Notes: a model not told the origin generated them from the sequence alone. Positions 1-7,824 are shown, counted from the first letter of the stretch. The stretch: 64,000 nucleotides of DNA from Flavobacterium sinopsychrotolerans (GCF_900110375.1 NZ_FODN01000002.1:571086-635085), one strand, 5' to 3'. Made by a program: numbers and translations.

Positions 1-1984
1 TAAAATTATATGAAGAATACACATTGTAATTAATGAAGTTTTTAGTTGTCTCAGAAAAATAATTCAAATCATAAATTGTATTCGGATTGTACTGAGCGGT
101 TCCATTCATAGAAAAGTTTTTGAAACTGTAGCTTAACATGGTTTTAAAACTTGAAAATCGATACATTTTTTTTGAAGACTCAGAATAAGAATACTCTCCA
201 GTCAGGTTTATTTTATGTGATTTAAAAGAAGTACCCATATCGGCACGAAAACGGTAGGAAAGTAAACCCTCATTCATATAATTATTAATGTTTTTTTGCT
301 TTTCTACTTGTGGAGAAAAAGTGAAATTCCAATTTTTTTTCGAAATTTGAATTCCGGATTTCAGAGCGTGTGTACTGTAAAAACTATAAGAATTAACAAA
401 ACCTTGTCCAGTATAATCCGGAACAAACTGATTGTACAGGTATTCTGGTTTTGATTGGGAATTTTGATATTGTAAAAACAAACGCTGACTATCTGTTAAG
501 CGATAGCCAATATTTTGGTATAAATTAAAAGAGCCTCTATTCATTCCAACATAATTACTAGAAGCAAAATTGTTAAGTGAATTTAAATCCCAATGCTTGT
601 TTCTATAATCATAATTAATACTGGACATAAATCCATCTTGTTTGGTATTATTAACTGAGCTTTCTTCATGGCTCGCGCCAGCTTCTACTCGAAAACTATG
701 ATTTTTAGCGACTTGAAAAGCAGAACTAAAATGGGTTATGTGAGAATCTATAGATAATCGAGGATCATGATCAAAAAGATAAGATACTTTCCCGTTGAAC
801 GCCTTAAATTCTCCAAAACTATATTTTGTTGCAATGGTTTTTGAACTTTGTAATTCAGTTGTATAATTACTATAAATATTGTAATTTTTATCAATGGCCA
901 GGGCTTCAATATTTCTATTAGAACCTAAGTTTCCCACAACTTTTGCCCCTCGTCCAAAAACAGAATAATCATAATCATTTCCATAAATATTTCCTAATCT
1001 TAAAGATGAACCTTTGCGTTCTAAATCAAGATAGGTGCTATAGACACTGAAAGTATTGTCATTATTATAATAATCAATCGCAGTATTAAAAGTACTACGA
1101 ATTTCATTACCTAGTTTTAATTCTGAATTAGCCTTGAATTGCGTATAATCAAATCCATTGCTTAATTGGTTATAAGTCATTTCCATATAGTTTTTGTCGG
1201 TGGCAATGCTTGAATTGCGCATAACCTGAGTGCTATTGGATAATACCATCACCTTTACATTATTCACATTCACTATTTTGTTATTTTTTAAGTCTATAGC
1301 TTTAACTTGAATGTTGTAATTAGGAAAATACATGTTTTGCTGACGCATAGAAAGTTTTAGTTCGATCAATTGTTTTTCTTTACCTTCTAGATTTACGAGG
1401 ACTTGCCTGGGCATTACCTTCAACCCTGCAAAATCGGACTCAAACTGCAATTGCATTGAACGGCTTCCATATCCTGTATTTTCTACAAACAGAGAAATAC
1501 TAGACTCGGCAAGTAAAGGATCAATAAAATTTTCGTTGGCAATAGGATATACAACTACATCTTCGTCCTCATTTCTTTGTCTATAAAAAGCAGCTTTTTC
1601 AGTTGTTTGTTTACCGCCTTCTAAAGCAGACACTAATTCGAAAATGATCGCATCAGATTTCAATTTCAGAAACGCTGTACTTGCAATAAATTTAACAAAA
1701 ACTTTTTCTTGACCACCAGGAACAATATCCGATGGCATTTTAGGCAAAAGTAGTATTCCAGGGTAATTTTCGCTTGCTATCAAACTTTTAATAGTCAATT
1801 TACGATCTGTTGGGTTTTTTATAATTAGAAAGTTATTAAATGTTTTGCCTTGTGTAACCTGAATTGTATCGGTTTCAAAGTAAAATTCGATATCCTCAAC
1901 AGTAGTTTGACCATATGTATTTGAAACAAATAGGAACAGAATAAAAAATAGAAGGGTAGTTTTTGTAAGAACAAAAAAGTGCAT
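1..1984 (-). CDS. Outer-membrane usher-like beta-barrel protein, 3' end beyond the window
   Basis: An open frame runs from an ATG at 1984 to the window edge, about 661 codons with no stop. The product starts with a signal peptide (hydrophobic core, then a YGQ cleavage site near residue 25). Residues about 30-270 look like two immunoglobulin-type domains (phrases such as IIKNPTDRKLTIKSL). From about 290 on there are alternating aromatic/polar strands with Y-N-Y patterns, as expected of an outer-membrane barrel. It lies 27 bp downstream of a PapD-like chaperone gene and of small secreted subunit genes, so the inferred role is the secretion pore or anchor of a surface fibre. I saw no classical FimD motifs, so usher is a functional guess from context; a plain surface porin is possible. 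Confidence 0.6.
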   Translation of the reverse strand, partial: MHFFVLTKTTLLFFILFLFVSNTYGQTTVEDIEFYFETDTIQVTQGKTFNNFLIIKNPTDRKLTIKSLIASENYPGILLLPKMPSDIVPGGQEKVFVKFIASTAFLKLKSDAIIFELVSALEGGKQTTEKAAFYRQRNEDEDVVVYPIANENFIDPLLAESSISLFVENTGYGSRSMQLQFESDFAGLKVMPRQVLVNLEGKEKQLIELKLSMRQQNMYFPNYNIQVKAIDLKNNKIVNVNNVKVMVLSNSTQVMRNSSIATDKNYMEMTYNQLSNGFDYTQFKANSELKLGNEIRSTFNTAIDYYNNDNTFSVYSTYLDLERKGSSLRLGNIYGNDYDYSVFGRGAKVVGNLGSNRNIEALAIDKNYNIYSNYTTELQSSKTIATKYSFGEFKAFNGKVSYLFDHDPRLSIDSHITHFSSAFQVAKNHSFRVEAGASHEESSVNNTKQDGFMSSINYDYRNKHWDLNSLNNFASSNYVGMNRGSFNLYQNIGYRLTDSQRLFLQYQNSQSKPEYLYNQFVPDYTGQGFVNSYSFYSTHALKSGIQISKKNWNFTFSPQVEKQKNINNYMNEGLLSYRFRADMGTSFKSHKINLTGEYSYSESSKKMYRFSSFKTMLSYSFKNFSMNGTAQYNPNTIYDLNYFSETTKNFINYNVYSSYNF

Positions 1985-2011
1985 ATACTGTAAGATTTTC
2001 AACTAAAAAAT

Positions 2012-2851
2012 TTAAAACTCAAAATCTTTTTCACCTACTCGCAAATCATTAGATCCCGCCATTTTGACAATGACAACACCTGAATATTTACCTTTTAAGT
2101 GTTCTGGTAATCTATGAGTGATGGTTTGGTGTGTCCCCGGCATCATCGATATGTTTATTGGCATTAATTTAATTTCTTCACCAGAAATCGTATTTGTCAA
2201 CTCCAATTCTACTGAAGCGTCGTTGACAACAGTACCATCATTAAAAAGACGAATGGCTACCGCTTGAGAATTGTCGGCTTGTTTGGGCAATGTTTCAATA
2301 CTTATAATATCCAGACTTATCGTTTTACTCTCGGGAGGTGTGTAATAAACATGCAGTCCAAATTCAAATAAAGCTATAATTCCAATTCCTTTATCTAACT
2401 TTAATTCATCTTTTTGCTTTCCAATTTGTGTGAAAAACAACATTGAATTTGAAATTTCTACAGTGGACGCATCTGCAGGAATCCTCATGGTTACCAAAAC
2501 TTCTTGTGTTGATTTAGCCGGTAAATTAATATTAGTTTCTAAAGTTGAAATCCAAGCTGAACTAGATTGTTTCAAAATCCCTGGTTCAAAATATACTTTC
2601 GTGCCATCTTCTTCGCGTTTCCAATCCTTAAGGTTAATATTAAATATGTAATCATTCTCAGAGCCGTTATGCATTACTACATTTTGACTTACAACTTCAC
2701 CAGGTTTTCCTGTAAAGAATAAGCGTGTTGGAGACATTGATACCCCTTGTGCAAATCCAAATGGTGTAAATAGCTGTAAAAATATAAATGTTAAGGCAAA
2801 ATTTAAGTACTTGTACATTTGTACGTTGGGGTTTAAATTGTTATGTTGCAA
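2012..2851 (-). CDS. PapD-like periplasmic chaperone
   Basis: The 279-residue product has a signal peptide ending near FGFAQG, then the phrase MSPTRLFFTGKPGEVVSQ followed by an alternating beta pattern (NVVMHNGSENDYIFNINLKDW). This resembles the N-terminal immunoglobulin domain of fimbrial chaperones, which hold pilus subunits in the periplasm by donor-strand complementation. A second beta domain follows (about 170-279, VAIRLFNDGTVVNDASVELE). A start at the second Met (2818) would also leave a good signal peptide. It lies between a subunit gene (45 bp upstream) and the barrel protein gene (27 bp downstream), consistent with one operon. DUF916-type surface-adhesion proteins are the main alternative. 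Confidence 0.6.
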   Translation of the reverse strand: MQHNNLNPNVQMYKYLNFALTFIFLQLFTPFGFAQGVSMSPTRLFFTGKPGEVVSQNVVMHNGSENDYIFNINLKDWKREEDGTKVYFEPGILKQSSSAWISTLETNINLPAKSTQEVLVTMRIPADASTVEISNSMLFFTQIGKQKDELKLDKGIGIIALFEFGLHVYYTPPESKTISLDIISIETLPKQADNSQAVAIRLFNDGTVVNDASVELELTNTISGEEIKLMPINISMMPGTHQTITHRLPEHLKGKYSGVVIVKMAGSNDLRVGEKDFEF

Positions 2852-2896
2852 GATTAATTAAGTAGGTAATTGAATGTACTTTTTTGTAAAAATAAA

Positions 2897-3493
2897 TTAT
2901 AATGCACTGGCGGTATAAGTCACAGTTTGAGTATAAGTTCCTGAAGGTTTTCCTAAGATATCATTCGAAGATGATTTTGATTGTGGAATTATATAATCCA
3001 AATCCAACTGTAATTTACTGCCTAAAGCAGCACCACCTACTAGTACTTGATCTTTTGTAGATAGCACGACAGGAGCCGATCTGCCTGCTAATGTAGACGA
3101 TTGATTTCTTTGTATAGTGATGACATTAATTGGAATTAAGTTGCTGCCATTTATAAAATATTCTCCATTAGCCTTTACTTTAACATCAAAAGCTTTACTA
3201 AAAGTAACAACAAGACTTTTTGGAATAGTTGTGGTCTTTTGAGAATTATAATCTTCCACCGTTTCATATCTAAAATCAACAGTTCCTCCATTGGCAGCAC
3301 TTTCGGTATCTATTGATAAAACATCCATAAGATTTATATTTACGGAGGTTGATGCTTCTTGGGCCTGAGCAAAAGTAGCAGCTAAAAATAGTGTGATAAT
3401 TAATAAAATTCTTGTTCCGATAGTTTTTAACGCTATCGTTACAGATAAACTTTTTTGGAAGTTTGTTAGTTGGACAATCAAATCGTTTTTCAT
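2897..3493 (-). CDS. Secreted fibre-subunit-like protein, divergent member
   Basis: The 198-residue product has a long N-terminal stretch, a hydrophobic signal (RILLIITLFLAATFAQAQ) and a roughly 150-residue all-beta domain. It matches the two tandem 179-residue proteins at 4106 and 4861 along its length: VNINLMDVLSIDTES against VNIKLSDVISIDAGS, a shared INGSN/MNGSN-IP segment, and the same last beta strand, GTYTQTVTYTA. Identity is low, so it is a paralogue rather than a recent copy. It is the first gene of the subunit-chaperone-barrel operon, which suggests a special role such as tip or anchor subunit. The final G-Y-T-Q-x-V-x-Y strand recalls spore-coat-U/DUF4402 pilins, but the family is not certain. 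Confidence 0.6.
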   Translation of the reverse strand: MKNDLIVQLTNFQKSLSVTIALKTIGTRILLIITLFLAATFAQAQEASTSVNINLMDVLSIDTESAANGGTVDFRYETVEDYNSQKTTTIPKSLVVTFSKAFDVKVKANGEYFINGSNLIPINVITIQRNQSSTLAGRSAPVVLSTKDQVLVGGAALGSKLQLDLDYIIPQSKSSSNDILGKPSGTYTQTVTYTASAL

Positions 3494-3658
3494 AATTGTC
3501 GTGGCGTTTTGGGTGATTCTACAAATTGAAACTGTGTTTACTTTGATACCGGAGTAATGTAAAGTGAATTGATTACTAAAATATGCATAATTTAATTAAT
3601 CTCCTAATTCACAGTGTGATAATTTAGAAAATAATAAGTAATCTACCTTAAATACAAT

Positions 3659-3922
3659 CTAAATAGCTGTTGCAGTACAAGTTGCGTTCTACGCGTAAGT
3701 TCCTACAGGTTTATCAAGAAGTACAGTTGCTATTTTTTGAGCAGAAATTGAATAACTGACACTTAAAATCTATTGATATATACACAGCCACTGCAAAGTC
3801 AATCGAAATGACGTCATCTAGAACTAGTATTCGCCGTTTTGTTATGTTTGCTCTTATATACTCTTAGTTCCTAAAATGAACGTTGCCTAATTTATTGCAA
3901 CGATTATGAATTGTTTATTCAT
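3659..3922 (-). pseudogene. Decayed fourth copy of the fibre-subunit gene
   Basis: Read on the minus strand, this stretch gives MNKQFIIVAIN, then a stop, then ATFILGTKS, matching the signal peptide of the tandem subunits (MKKQIVIATLALAAFVLGT). After several stops the 3' end reads SVSYSISAQKIATVLLDKP and GTYA, matching SIDYSISADKASTVLLGKE and GTYT of the intact copies. The middle, roughly 270 bp, is missing, and stops interrupt both remaining parts. The upstream CAAATGTA element (3957-3964) is preserved. It sits in the same orientation between the divergent subunit gene and the intact tandem copies. This is a clear dead copy. Confidence 0.8.
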
Positions 3923-4040
3923 GGTAATGTAAATTTGTTTGCTCTTTTAATCACTACAAATGTAAATACGTTTTAAAAGTAATTATGTAGTATTATATAG
4001 AACGGATTCTAGTTTAACCCCCACAGTTATCATATAAAAG

Positions 4041-4079
4041 AAAAAGCTTTCAACACAATGTATCGTGTTGAAAGCTTTT
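4041..4079 (-). terminator. Rho-independent terminator of subunit gene A
   Basis: A 15-bp perfect stem (AAAAGCTTTCAACAC paired with GTGTTGAAAGCTTTT) around the 8-nt loop AATGTATC, 27 bp beyond the stop codon at 4106. It ends in T-runs on both strands. The same loop and inner stem recur in two further terminators in this cluster. Confidence 0.85.
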
Positions 4080-4105
4080 GTGAAAATTTATGTTTTGCTT
4101 ACAGA

Positions 4106-4645
4106 TTATATTGCCGTTGCGGTATAGGTTACTTTTTGAGTATAGGTTCCAGGCTCTTTTCCTAAAAGCACCGTAGATGCTTTATCAGCAGAAATAGAGT
4201 AATCAATACTTAAAGACTTTTTAGCTCCTAAAGTCGCGTTAGAAACTAATTCTTGATCAGTTGCAGATAAAGCGATAGTTTTAAAAGTTCCAACCATTGT
4301 TCCTCCGGCAGGTACTGCTTTTACTTGTAATACGTCTACTGGAATAACATTGGAACCATTCATGAAGTTTGCGCCTTCAGCTTTTACCTTAACATTAAAA
4401 TTGTTAGATGAAGATACAATTAAACTATTGGCTACCGTTACATTTTGAGGGGAATTATAATCCGTTGAAGTTGCGTAATTGAAACCTACAATTCCGTTCG
4501 TAGCAACACTCCCTGCATCGATTGAAATAATGTCGGATAATATAATGTTTACTGTTGTAGATGCAGTAGTTTGAGCTTGAATGGTGTTAGTTCCTAATAC
4601 GAATGCTGCAAGAGCTAATGTTGCGATAACGATTTGTTTTTTCAT
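4106..4645 (-). CDS. Secreted fibre-subunit-like protein, tandem copy A
   Basis: Starting at the ATG at 4645 the protein has 179 residues: signal peptide MKKQIVIATLALAAFVLG with an A-Q-A-type cleavage site, then one all-beta domain of about 150 residues ending GTYTQKVTYTATAI. A longer frame opens at 4696, but a TAnnTTTG-type promoter element at 4699-4706 would put the transcript start inside that extension, so 4645 is preferred. It differs from copy B by only 8 residues by eye. A dedicated promoter and terminator make it a single-gene unit. Likely role: polymerising subunit of a surface fibre exported by the neighbouring chaperone and barrel protein. The function is inferred from context. Confidence 0.65.
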   Translation of the reverse strand: MKKQIVIATLALAAFVLGTNTIQAQTTASTTVNIILSDIISIDAGSVATNGIVGFNYATSTDYNSPQNVTVANSLIVSSSNNFNVKVKAEGANFMNGSNVIPVDVLQVKAVPAGGTMVGTFKTIALSATDQELVSNATLGAKKSLSIDYSISADKASTVLLGKEPGTYTQKVTYTATAI

Positions 4646-4698
4646 GATAGTATAGATTTGGGTTTTTTTATCTTGTTTTTTGTTCCTTTTGAACACTG

Positions 4699-4706
4699 CA
4701 AATGTA
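4699..4706 (-). promoter_or_regulatory. Promoter -7 element of subunit gene A
   Basis: On the minus strand this reads TACATTTG, a match to the Bacteroidota -7 consensus TAnnTTTG, about 55 nt upstream of the ATG at 4645. No clear TTTG -33 box is present at the expected distance. The same element occurs before copy B and before the decayed copy. Confidence 0.5.
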
Positions 4707-4796
4707 TGTTGACTCTGAAGTTTCTTTTGTAGTAGTTATTGGAAGTGCCTGTAGTTTTATCACTACAGCGCTTTTTTATTCAATGTTAGAAAACAT

Positions 4797-4834
4797 AAAA
4801 AAGCCTCAACACAATGTATCGTGTTGAGGCTTTT
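4797..4834 (-). terminator. Rho-independent terminator of subunit gene B
   Basis: Stem AAAAGCCTCAACAC with GTGTTGAGGCTTTT around the loop AATGTATC, 26 bp after the stop codon at 4861. It is the counterpart of the hairpin at 4041-4079 with compensating stem changes, so the structure itself is conserved. Confidence 0.85.
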
Positions 4835-4860
4835 GTGAAAATTTATGTTTTGATTGTAGA

Positions 4861-5400
4861 TTATATTGCCGTTGCGGTATATATTACTTTTTGAGTATAA
4901 GTTCCAGGCTCTTTTCCTAAAAGCACCGTAGATGCTTTATCAGCAGAAATAGAGTAGTCAATGCTTAAAGACTTTTTAGCACCTAAAGTTGCGTTAGAAA
5001 CTAATTCTTGATCAGTTGCAGATAAAGCGATAGTTTTAAAAGTTCCAACCATTGTTCCTCCAGCAGCTACTGCTTTTACTTGTAATACGTCTACTGGAAT
5101 AACATTTGAACCATTCATGAAGTTTGCGCCTTCAGCTTTTACCTTAACATTAAAATTGTTAGATGAAGTTACAATTAAACTATTGGCTACCGTTACATTT
5201 TGAGGGGAATTATAATCCGTTGAAGTAGCGTAATTGAAACCTACAATTCCGTTTGTAGCAACACTTCCTGCATCGATTGAAATAACGTCGGATAATTTAA
5301 TGTTTACTGTTGTAGATGTAGTAGCTTGAGCTTGAATAGTAGTAGTTCCTAATACGAATGCTGCAAGAGCTAATGTTGCGATAACGATTTGTTTTTTCAT
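4861..5400 (-). CDS. Secreted fibre-subunit-like protein, tandem copy B
   Basis: This is a near twin of the gene 755 bp downstream: 179 residues from the ATG at 5400 and the same signal peptide. The few differences are concentrated in the mature N-terminus (AQATTSTTVNIKLSDV against AQTTASTTVNIILSDI) plus four scattered positions. The promoter element (5454-5461) and leader are almost identical as well, so the whole transcription unit was duplicated. The mature protein is predicted to be all-beta with the terminal strand GTYTQKVIYTATAI. Duplicated subunit genes next to a chaperone/barrel pair suggest a surface-fibre major subunit with gene dosage or antigenic variation; the role remains an inference. 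Confidence 0.65.
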   Translation of the reverse strand: MKKQIVIATLALAAFVLGTTTIQAQATTSTTVNIKLSDVISIDAGSVATNGIVGFNYATSTDYNSPQNVTVANSLIVTSSNNFNVKVKAEGANFMNGSNVIPVDVLQVKAVAAGGTMVGTFKTIALSATDQELVSNATLGAKKSLSIDYSISADKASTVLLGKEPGTYTQKVIYTATAI

Positions 5401-5453
5401 GATAGTATAGATTTGGGTTTTTTTATCTTGTTTTTTGTTCCTTTTGAACACTG

Positions 5454-5461
5454 CAAATGTA
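5454..5461 (-). promoter_or_regulatory. Promoter -7 element of subunit gene B
   Basis: TACATTTG on the minus strand, equivalent to TAnnTTTG and identical to the element before copy A. It supports translation from the ATG at 5400 rather than from the in-frame ATG at 5451. Confidence 0.5.
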
Positions 5462-5552
5462 TGTTGACTCTGTAGTTTCTTTTGTAGTAGTTATTGGAAG
5501 TGCTTGTAGTTTTATCACTACACAGCTTTTTCAGCCATTGCTAGAAATCAGA

Positions 5553-5588
5553 AAAAAGCCTCAGCACAATGTATCGTGTTGAGGCTTT
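5553..5588 (-). terminator. Orphan copy of the subunit terminator
   Basis: AAAAAGCCTCAGCAC, loop AATGTATC, GTGTTGAGGCTTTT. The loop and stem match the two working subunit terminators apart from one stem change that leaves a G-T pair. No minus-strand gene lies upstream of it: the next 260 bp are non-coding and then a plus-strand gene begins. It is best explained as the left-over end of a deleted third tandem unit. Confidence 0.75.
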
Positions 5589-5733
5589 TAAGAGTTTGAT
5601 GTACTAACGTCATTATAGGATAAAGTTATAAAAAAGCAATGGATTTAATTTATTGGAGGAGAATAGAAAGCACTTATTGCTATTTTAATAGCAAATGAAT
5701 TTAAATTGCACTAACATGATTCACAAGGAACTC

Positions 5734-5763
5734 AAAAACTCCTAAAGAATTTAAGGAGTTTTT
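5734..5763. terminator. Hairpin with T-run ahead of the kdp regulator
   Basis: AAAAACTCCT paired with AGGAGTTTTT around a 10-nt AT-rich loop; either strand could use it. No gene ends here on the plus strand, so it may insulate the regulator promoter from the subunit cluster. Confidence 0.45.
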
Positions 5764-5796
5764 TTATACATTAATATTTATCTCGGAAATAAGTAC

Positions 5797-5823
5797 TTTG
5801 AACTAAGTAAAAATGTATTTTTG
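5797..5823 (+). promoter_or_regulatory. Candidate promoter of the sigma-54 regulator gene
   Basis: TTTG at 5797-5800 and TATTTTTG at 5816-5823 fit the Bacteroidota -33/-7 pattern with a 15-nt spacer, somewhat shorter than usual. It predicts a leader of about 20 nt before the TTG start at 5850. Confidence 0.4.
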
Positions 5824-5849
5824 TATTATAAAATTTCATTTCTACCATT

Positions 5850-7190
5850 TTGAAAAACATCCTTATCATCGACGACGAAGAAAAACTTCGCGGACTGCTC
5901 GCTAGAATTATAAAATCAGAAGGATATGAAGTTTTTGAAGCATCGGATTTAAAATCGGGTTTCAAAAAAATGGAAATCAAGGATATTGATGTAGTTCTTT
6001 GTGACGTCAAACTTCCAGATGGCAACGGCGTTGATTTTGTACAAAAAATTAAACTGGTATTTCCTTTAACAGAAGTCATTTTGTTAACCGCTTATGGCAA
6101 AATTTCCGATGGTGTTCAAGCCATGAAAAACGGGGCTTTTGATTATATCGTGAAAGGTGATGATAATGATAAAATCATTCCGCTGTTATACAAAGCATTG
6201 GAAAAAGTGCAGTTGCAAAAGAAAGTCAAACAACTCGAAAAAAGAATCTCTGATAAATATTCCTTCGATGGTATTATCGGTAAGTCAAAGGGATTGGAAC
6301 AGGTAATTGATTTGGCTAAAAGAGTATCCAAAACAGATTCCACCGTACTTTTAATGGGTGAAACCGGAACAGGAAAGGAAGTTTTTGCGCAAGCCATTCA
6401 TGAAAATAGCAATCGGGTAGGGAAGTCCTTTGTAGCATTGAATTGTAGCACTTTTAGTAAGGAAATCCTCGAAAGTGAATTATTCGGACACAAGCAAGGG
6501 GCTTTTACCGGTGCTTTAAAAGATAAAAAAGGATTTATTGAAGAAGCTAATGGCGGAACCTTATTTTTGGATGAAATCGGTGAAATGCCAATAGAATTAC
6601 AGGCCAAATTATTAAGGGTTTTGGAAACCAGCGAGTATATTCAGATTGGTGATACTACCCCAAGAAAGTCCAATTTCAGACTGATTGCCGCAACCAATCG
6701 CGATTTAAAAACCGAAAGCGAAGAACACCGTTTTCGTTTGGATCTATATTTCAGGTTGAATATTTTTGAAATTAAAATTCCACCCTTAAGAGAAAGGATA
6801 AAAGATATTGCGCCATTGGCTCATAGTTTTGCAGCTCAATTTTCAGTTAAAACGAACAAGCAATCCTTATCTGTTGATCCAGAATTTCTTCATAAATTAG
6901 AAACGTATCATTGGCCGGGAAATGTCCGGGAACTTAAAAATGTGATTGAACGTTCCGTTATTTTGGTTAATGGGGAACTTTTAACACAAGAGTTGCTACC
7001 TTACGAAATACAACACCAAACCGACAAAGTCAATAAAATAGTATCCGCTTTTTCCATGGGAAGTGTCGAGAAATTACATATTCAAAAAGTATTGAATTAT
7101 ACCAAAGGCAACAAAGCCGAAACAGCGCGCCTACTTGAAATAGGTATTGCAACACTTTATCGGAAATTAGATGAATACAACATTCATTAA
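5850..7190 (+). CDS. NtrC-family sigma-54-dependent response regulator
   Basis: The 446-residue protein has a receiver domain (1-120; acidic D8/D9, phosphoacceptor D52), a sigma-54-activating AAA+ domain (about 140-370; Walker A GETGTGKE, the GAFTGA sigma-54 contact loop, GGTLFLDEIGEMP) and a Fis-type helix-turn-helix at the C-terminus (KAETARLLEIGIATLYRKL). Translation appears to start at a TTG, because no ATG or GTG sits at the start of the receiver domain (KNILIIDDEE). It precedes the kdp operon, and no OmpR-type KdpE is present nearby. The inference is that it, with the histidine kinase at 14602, switches on kdp from a sigma-54 promoter. Confidence 0.9.
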   Translation: MKNILIIDDEEKLRGLLARIIKSEGYEVFEASDLKSGFKKMEIKDIDVVLCDVKLPDGNGVDFVQKIKLVFPLTEVILLTAYGKISDGVQAMKNGAFDYIVKGDDNDKIIPLLYKALEKVQLQKKVKQLEKRISDKYSFDGIIGKSKGLEQVIDLAKRVSKTDSTVLLMGETGTGKEVFAQAIHENSNRVGKSFVALNCSTFSKEILESELFGHKQGAFTGALKDKKGFIEEANGGTLFLDEIGEMPIELQAKLLRVLETSEYIQIGDTTPRKSNFRLIAATNRDLKTESEEHRFRLDLYFRLNIFEIKIPPLRERIKDIAPLAHSFAAQFSVKTNKQSLSVDPEFLHKLETYHWPGNVRELKNVIERSVILVNGELLTQELLPYEIQHQTDKVNKIVSAFSMGSVEKLHIQKVLNYTKGNKAETARLLEIGIATLYRKLDEYNIH

Positions 7191-7207
7191 AATCATATTA
7201 TTTTGAG

Positions 7208-7237
7208 AAAAGCCTATCATTTTGATAGGCTTTTTTT
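7208..7237 (+). terminator. Terminator after the sigma-54 regulator gene
   Basis: AAAGCCTATCA, loop TTT, TGATAGGCTTT, then a T-run, 19 bp after the stop codon at 7190. Confidence 0.85.
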
Positions 7238-7358
7238 ATGGCTTTTTTTTACAGATAAATCACAAAGTTTTAATTGACAAGCCTTTGATGGTCATGAAGA
7301 CTTTTTGGAATGTATTTTGGCATAAGCGATGAAGAACATAAAAAAACATTCTTATGAA

Positions 7359-7401
7359 ATCGCCATGATTCAAATTAGAAATAAAACCGAAGAATGGCGA
7401 T
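7359..7401. promoter_or_regulatory. Inverted repeat upstream of the kdp operon
   Basis: ATCGCCAT (7359-7366) and ATGGCGAT (7394-7401) are perfect 8-bp inverted arms 35 bp apart, in the untranslated DNA between the regulator and the first gene of the kdp run. This is a plausible enhancer-type site for the sigma-54 regulator. The binding protein is a guess. Confidence 0.35.
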
Positions 7402-7436
7402 ACCATATTCCTAAAAAAAACAAATATTAAATACAT

Positions 7437-7718
7437 ATGAAAAATCAAGTTACTACAATTTACAAACAAGCAGAACGCTTTGCTGAAATCACCAAGACTG
7501 CAATTATTACGGGAAATATTTCCAGAGCAAAAAAATGCTTGGCACTTGCTGAACAATTATTGATAACGGGAAGCAACGAAACAAAAATTGCTATTTCGAA
7601 TGTTTATCTTTTTTCAGTTTCCTCTTTTATGGAATTACGTCACTGTAACATTTCCAATCTGTTTCCAAAATCGTTGAAGGCAGAATACATTAAGCAAATT
7701 AATGCAAGCGGAGTTTAA
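7437..7718 (+). CDS. Conserved small cytoplasmic protein at the head of the kdp operon
   Basis: 93 residues, no signal peptide or membrane segment, mostly helical (IYKQAERFAEITKTAIITGN, then AKKCLALAEQLL and a LRHCNISNLFPKSLKAEY tail). It begins with ATG and is followed 16 bp later by the KdpF-like peptides, so it is probably co-transcribed with kdp. I do not recognise a domain with a known activity. Its place suggests a regulator or assembly factor for the potassium pump, but nothing in the sequence proves it. Confidence 0.65.
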   Translation: MKNQVTTIYKQAERFAEITKTAIITGNISRAKKCLALAEQLLITGSNETKIAISNVYLFSVSSFMELRHCNISNLFPKSLKAEYIKQINASGV

Positions 7719-7734
7719 CCCTAATTTTTAATCC

Positions 7735-7821
7735 ATGATAGTAACTATTCTTTTAATCGCACTAGCCGTTTTGTTATTTGCGATTTGTTTTAAAGCAGTC
7801 GAATTTTTTGAAAAAATCTAA
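7735..7821 (+). CDS. KdpF-like single-span membrane peptide, first copy
   Basis: A 28-residue frame, MIVTILLIALAVLLFAICF then KAVEFFEKI: one hydrophobic helix of about 18 residues and a short charged tail. KdpF peptides (25-30 residues) stabilise the KdpFABC complex. It is separated by only three bases from a second such peptide. This copy has an acidic/aromatic tail unlike standard KdpF, so it may be a diverged paralogue. Confidence 0.6.
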   Translation: MIVTILLIALAVLLFAICFKAVEFFEKI

Positions 7822-7824
7822 ACC

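Larger units (their letters stand above)
4041..5588. repeat. Tandem duplication of a 755-bp subunit transcription unit with an orphan third terminator
   Basis: Terminator, coding sequence, leader and promoter repeat with a period of about 755 bp (terminators near 4041 and 4797, stop codons at 4106 and 4861, promoters at 4699 and 5454). A third terminator copy lies at 5553-5588, where the next unit would begin, but the expected gene is absent. The decayed copy at 3659-3922 lies on the other side. Confidence 0.85.

Noticed and set aside
7315-7335. Possible sigma-54 promoter (TTGGCAT-like) before the kdp operon
   Set aside because: The -24 half is fair but the -12 half reads GA instead of GC at the required distance.
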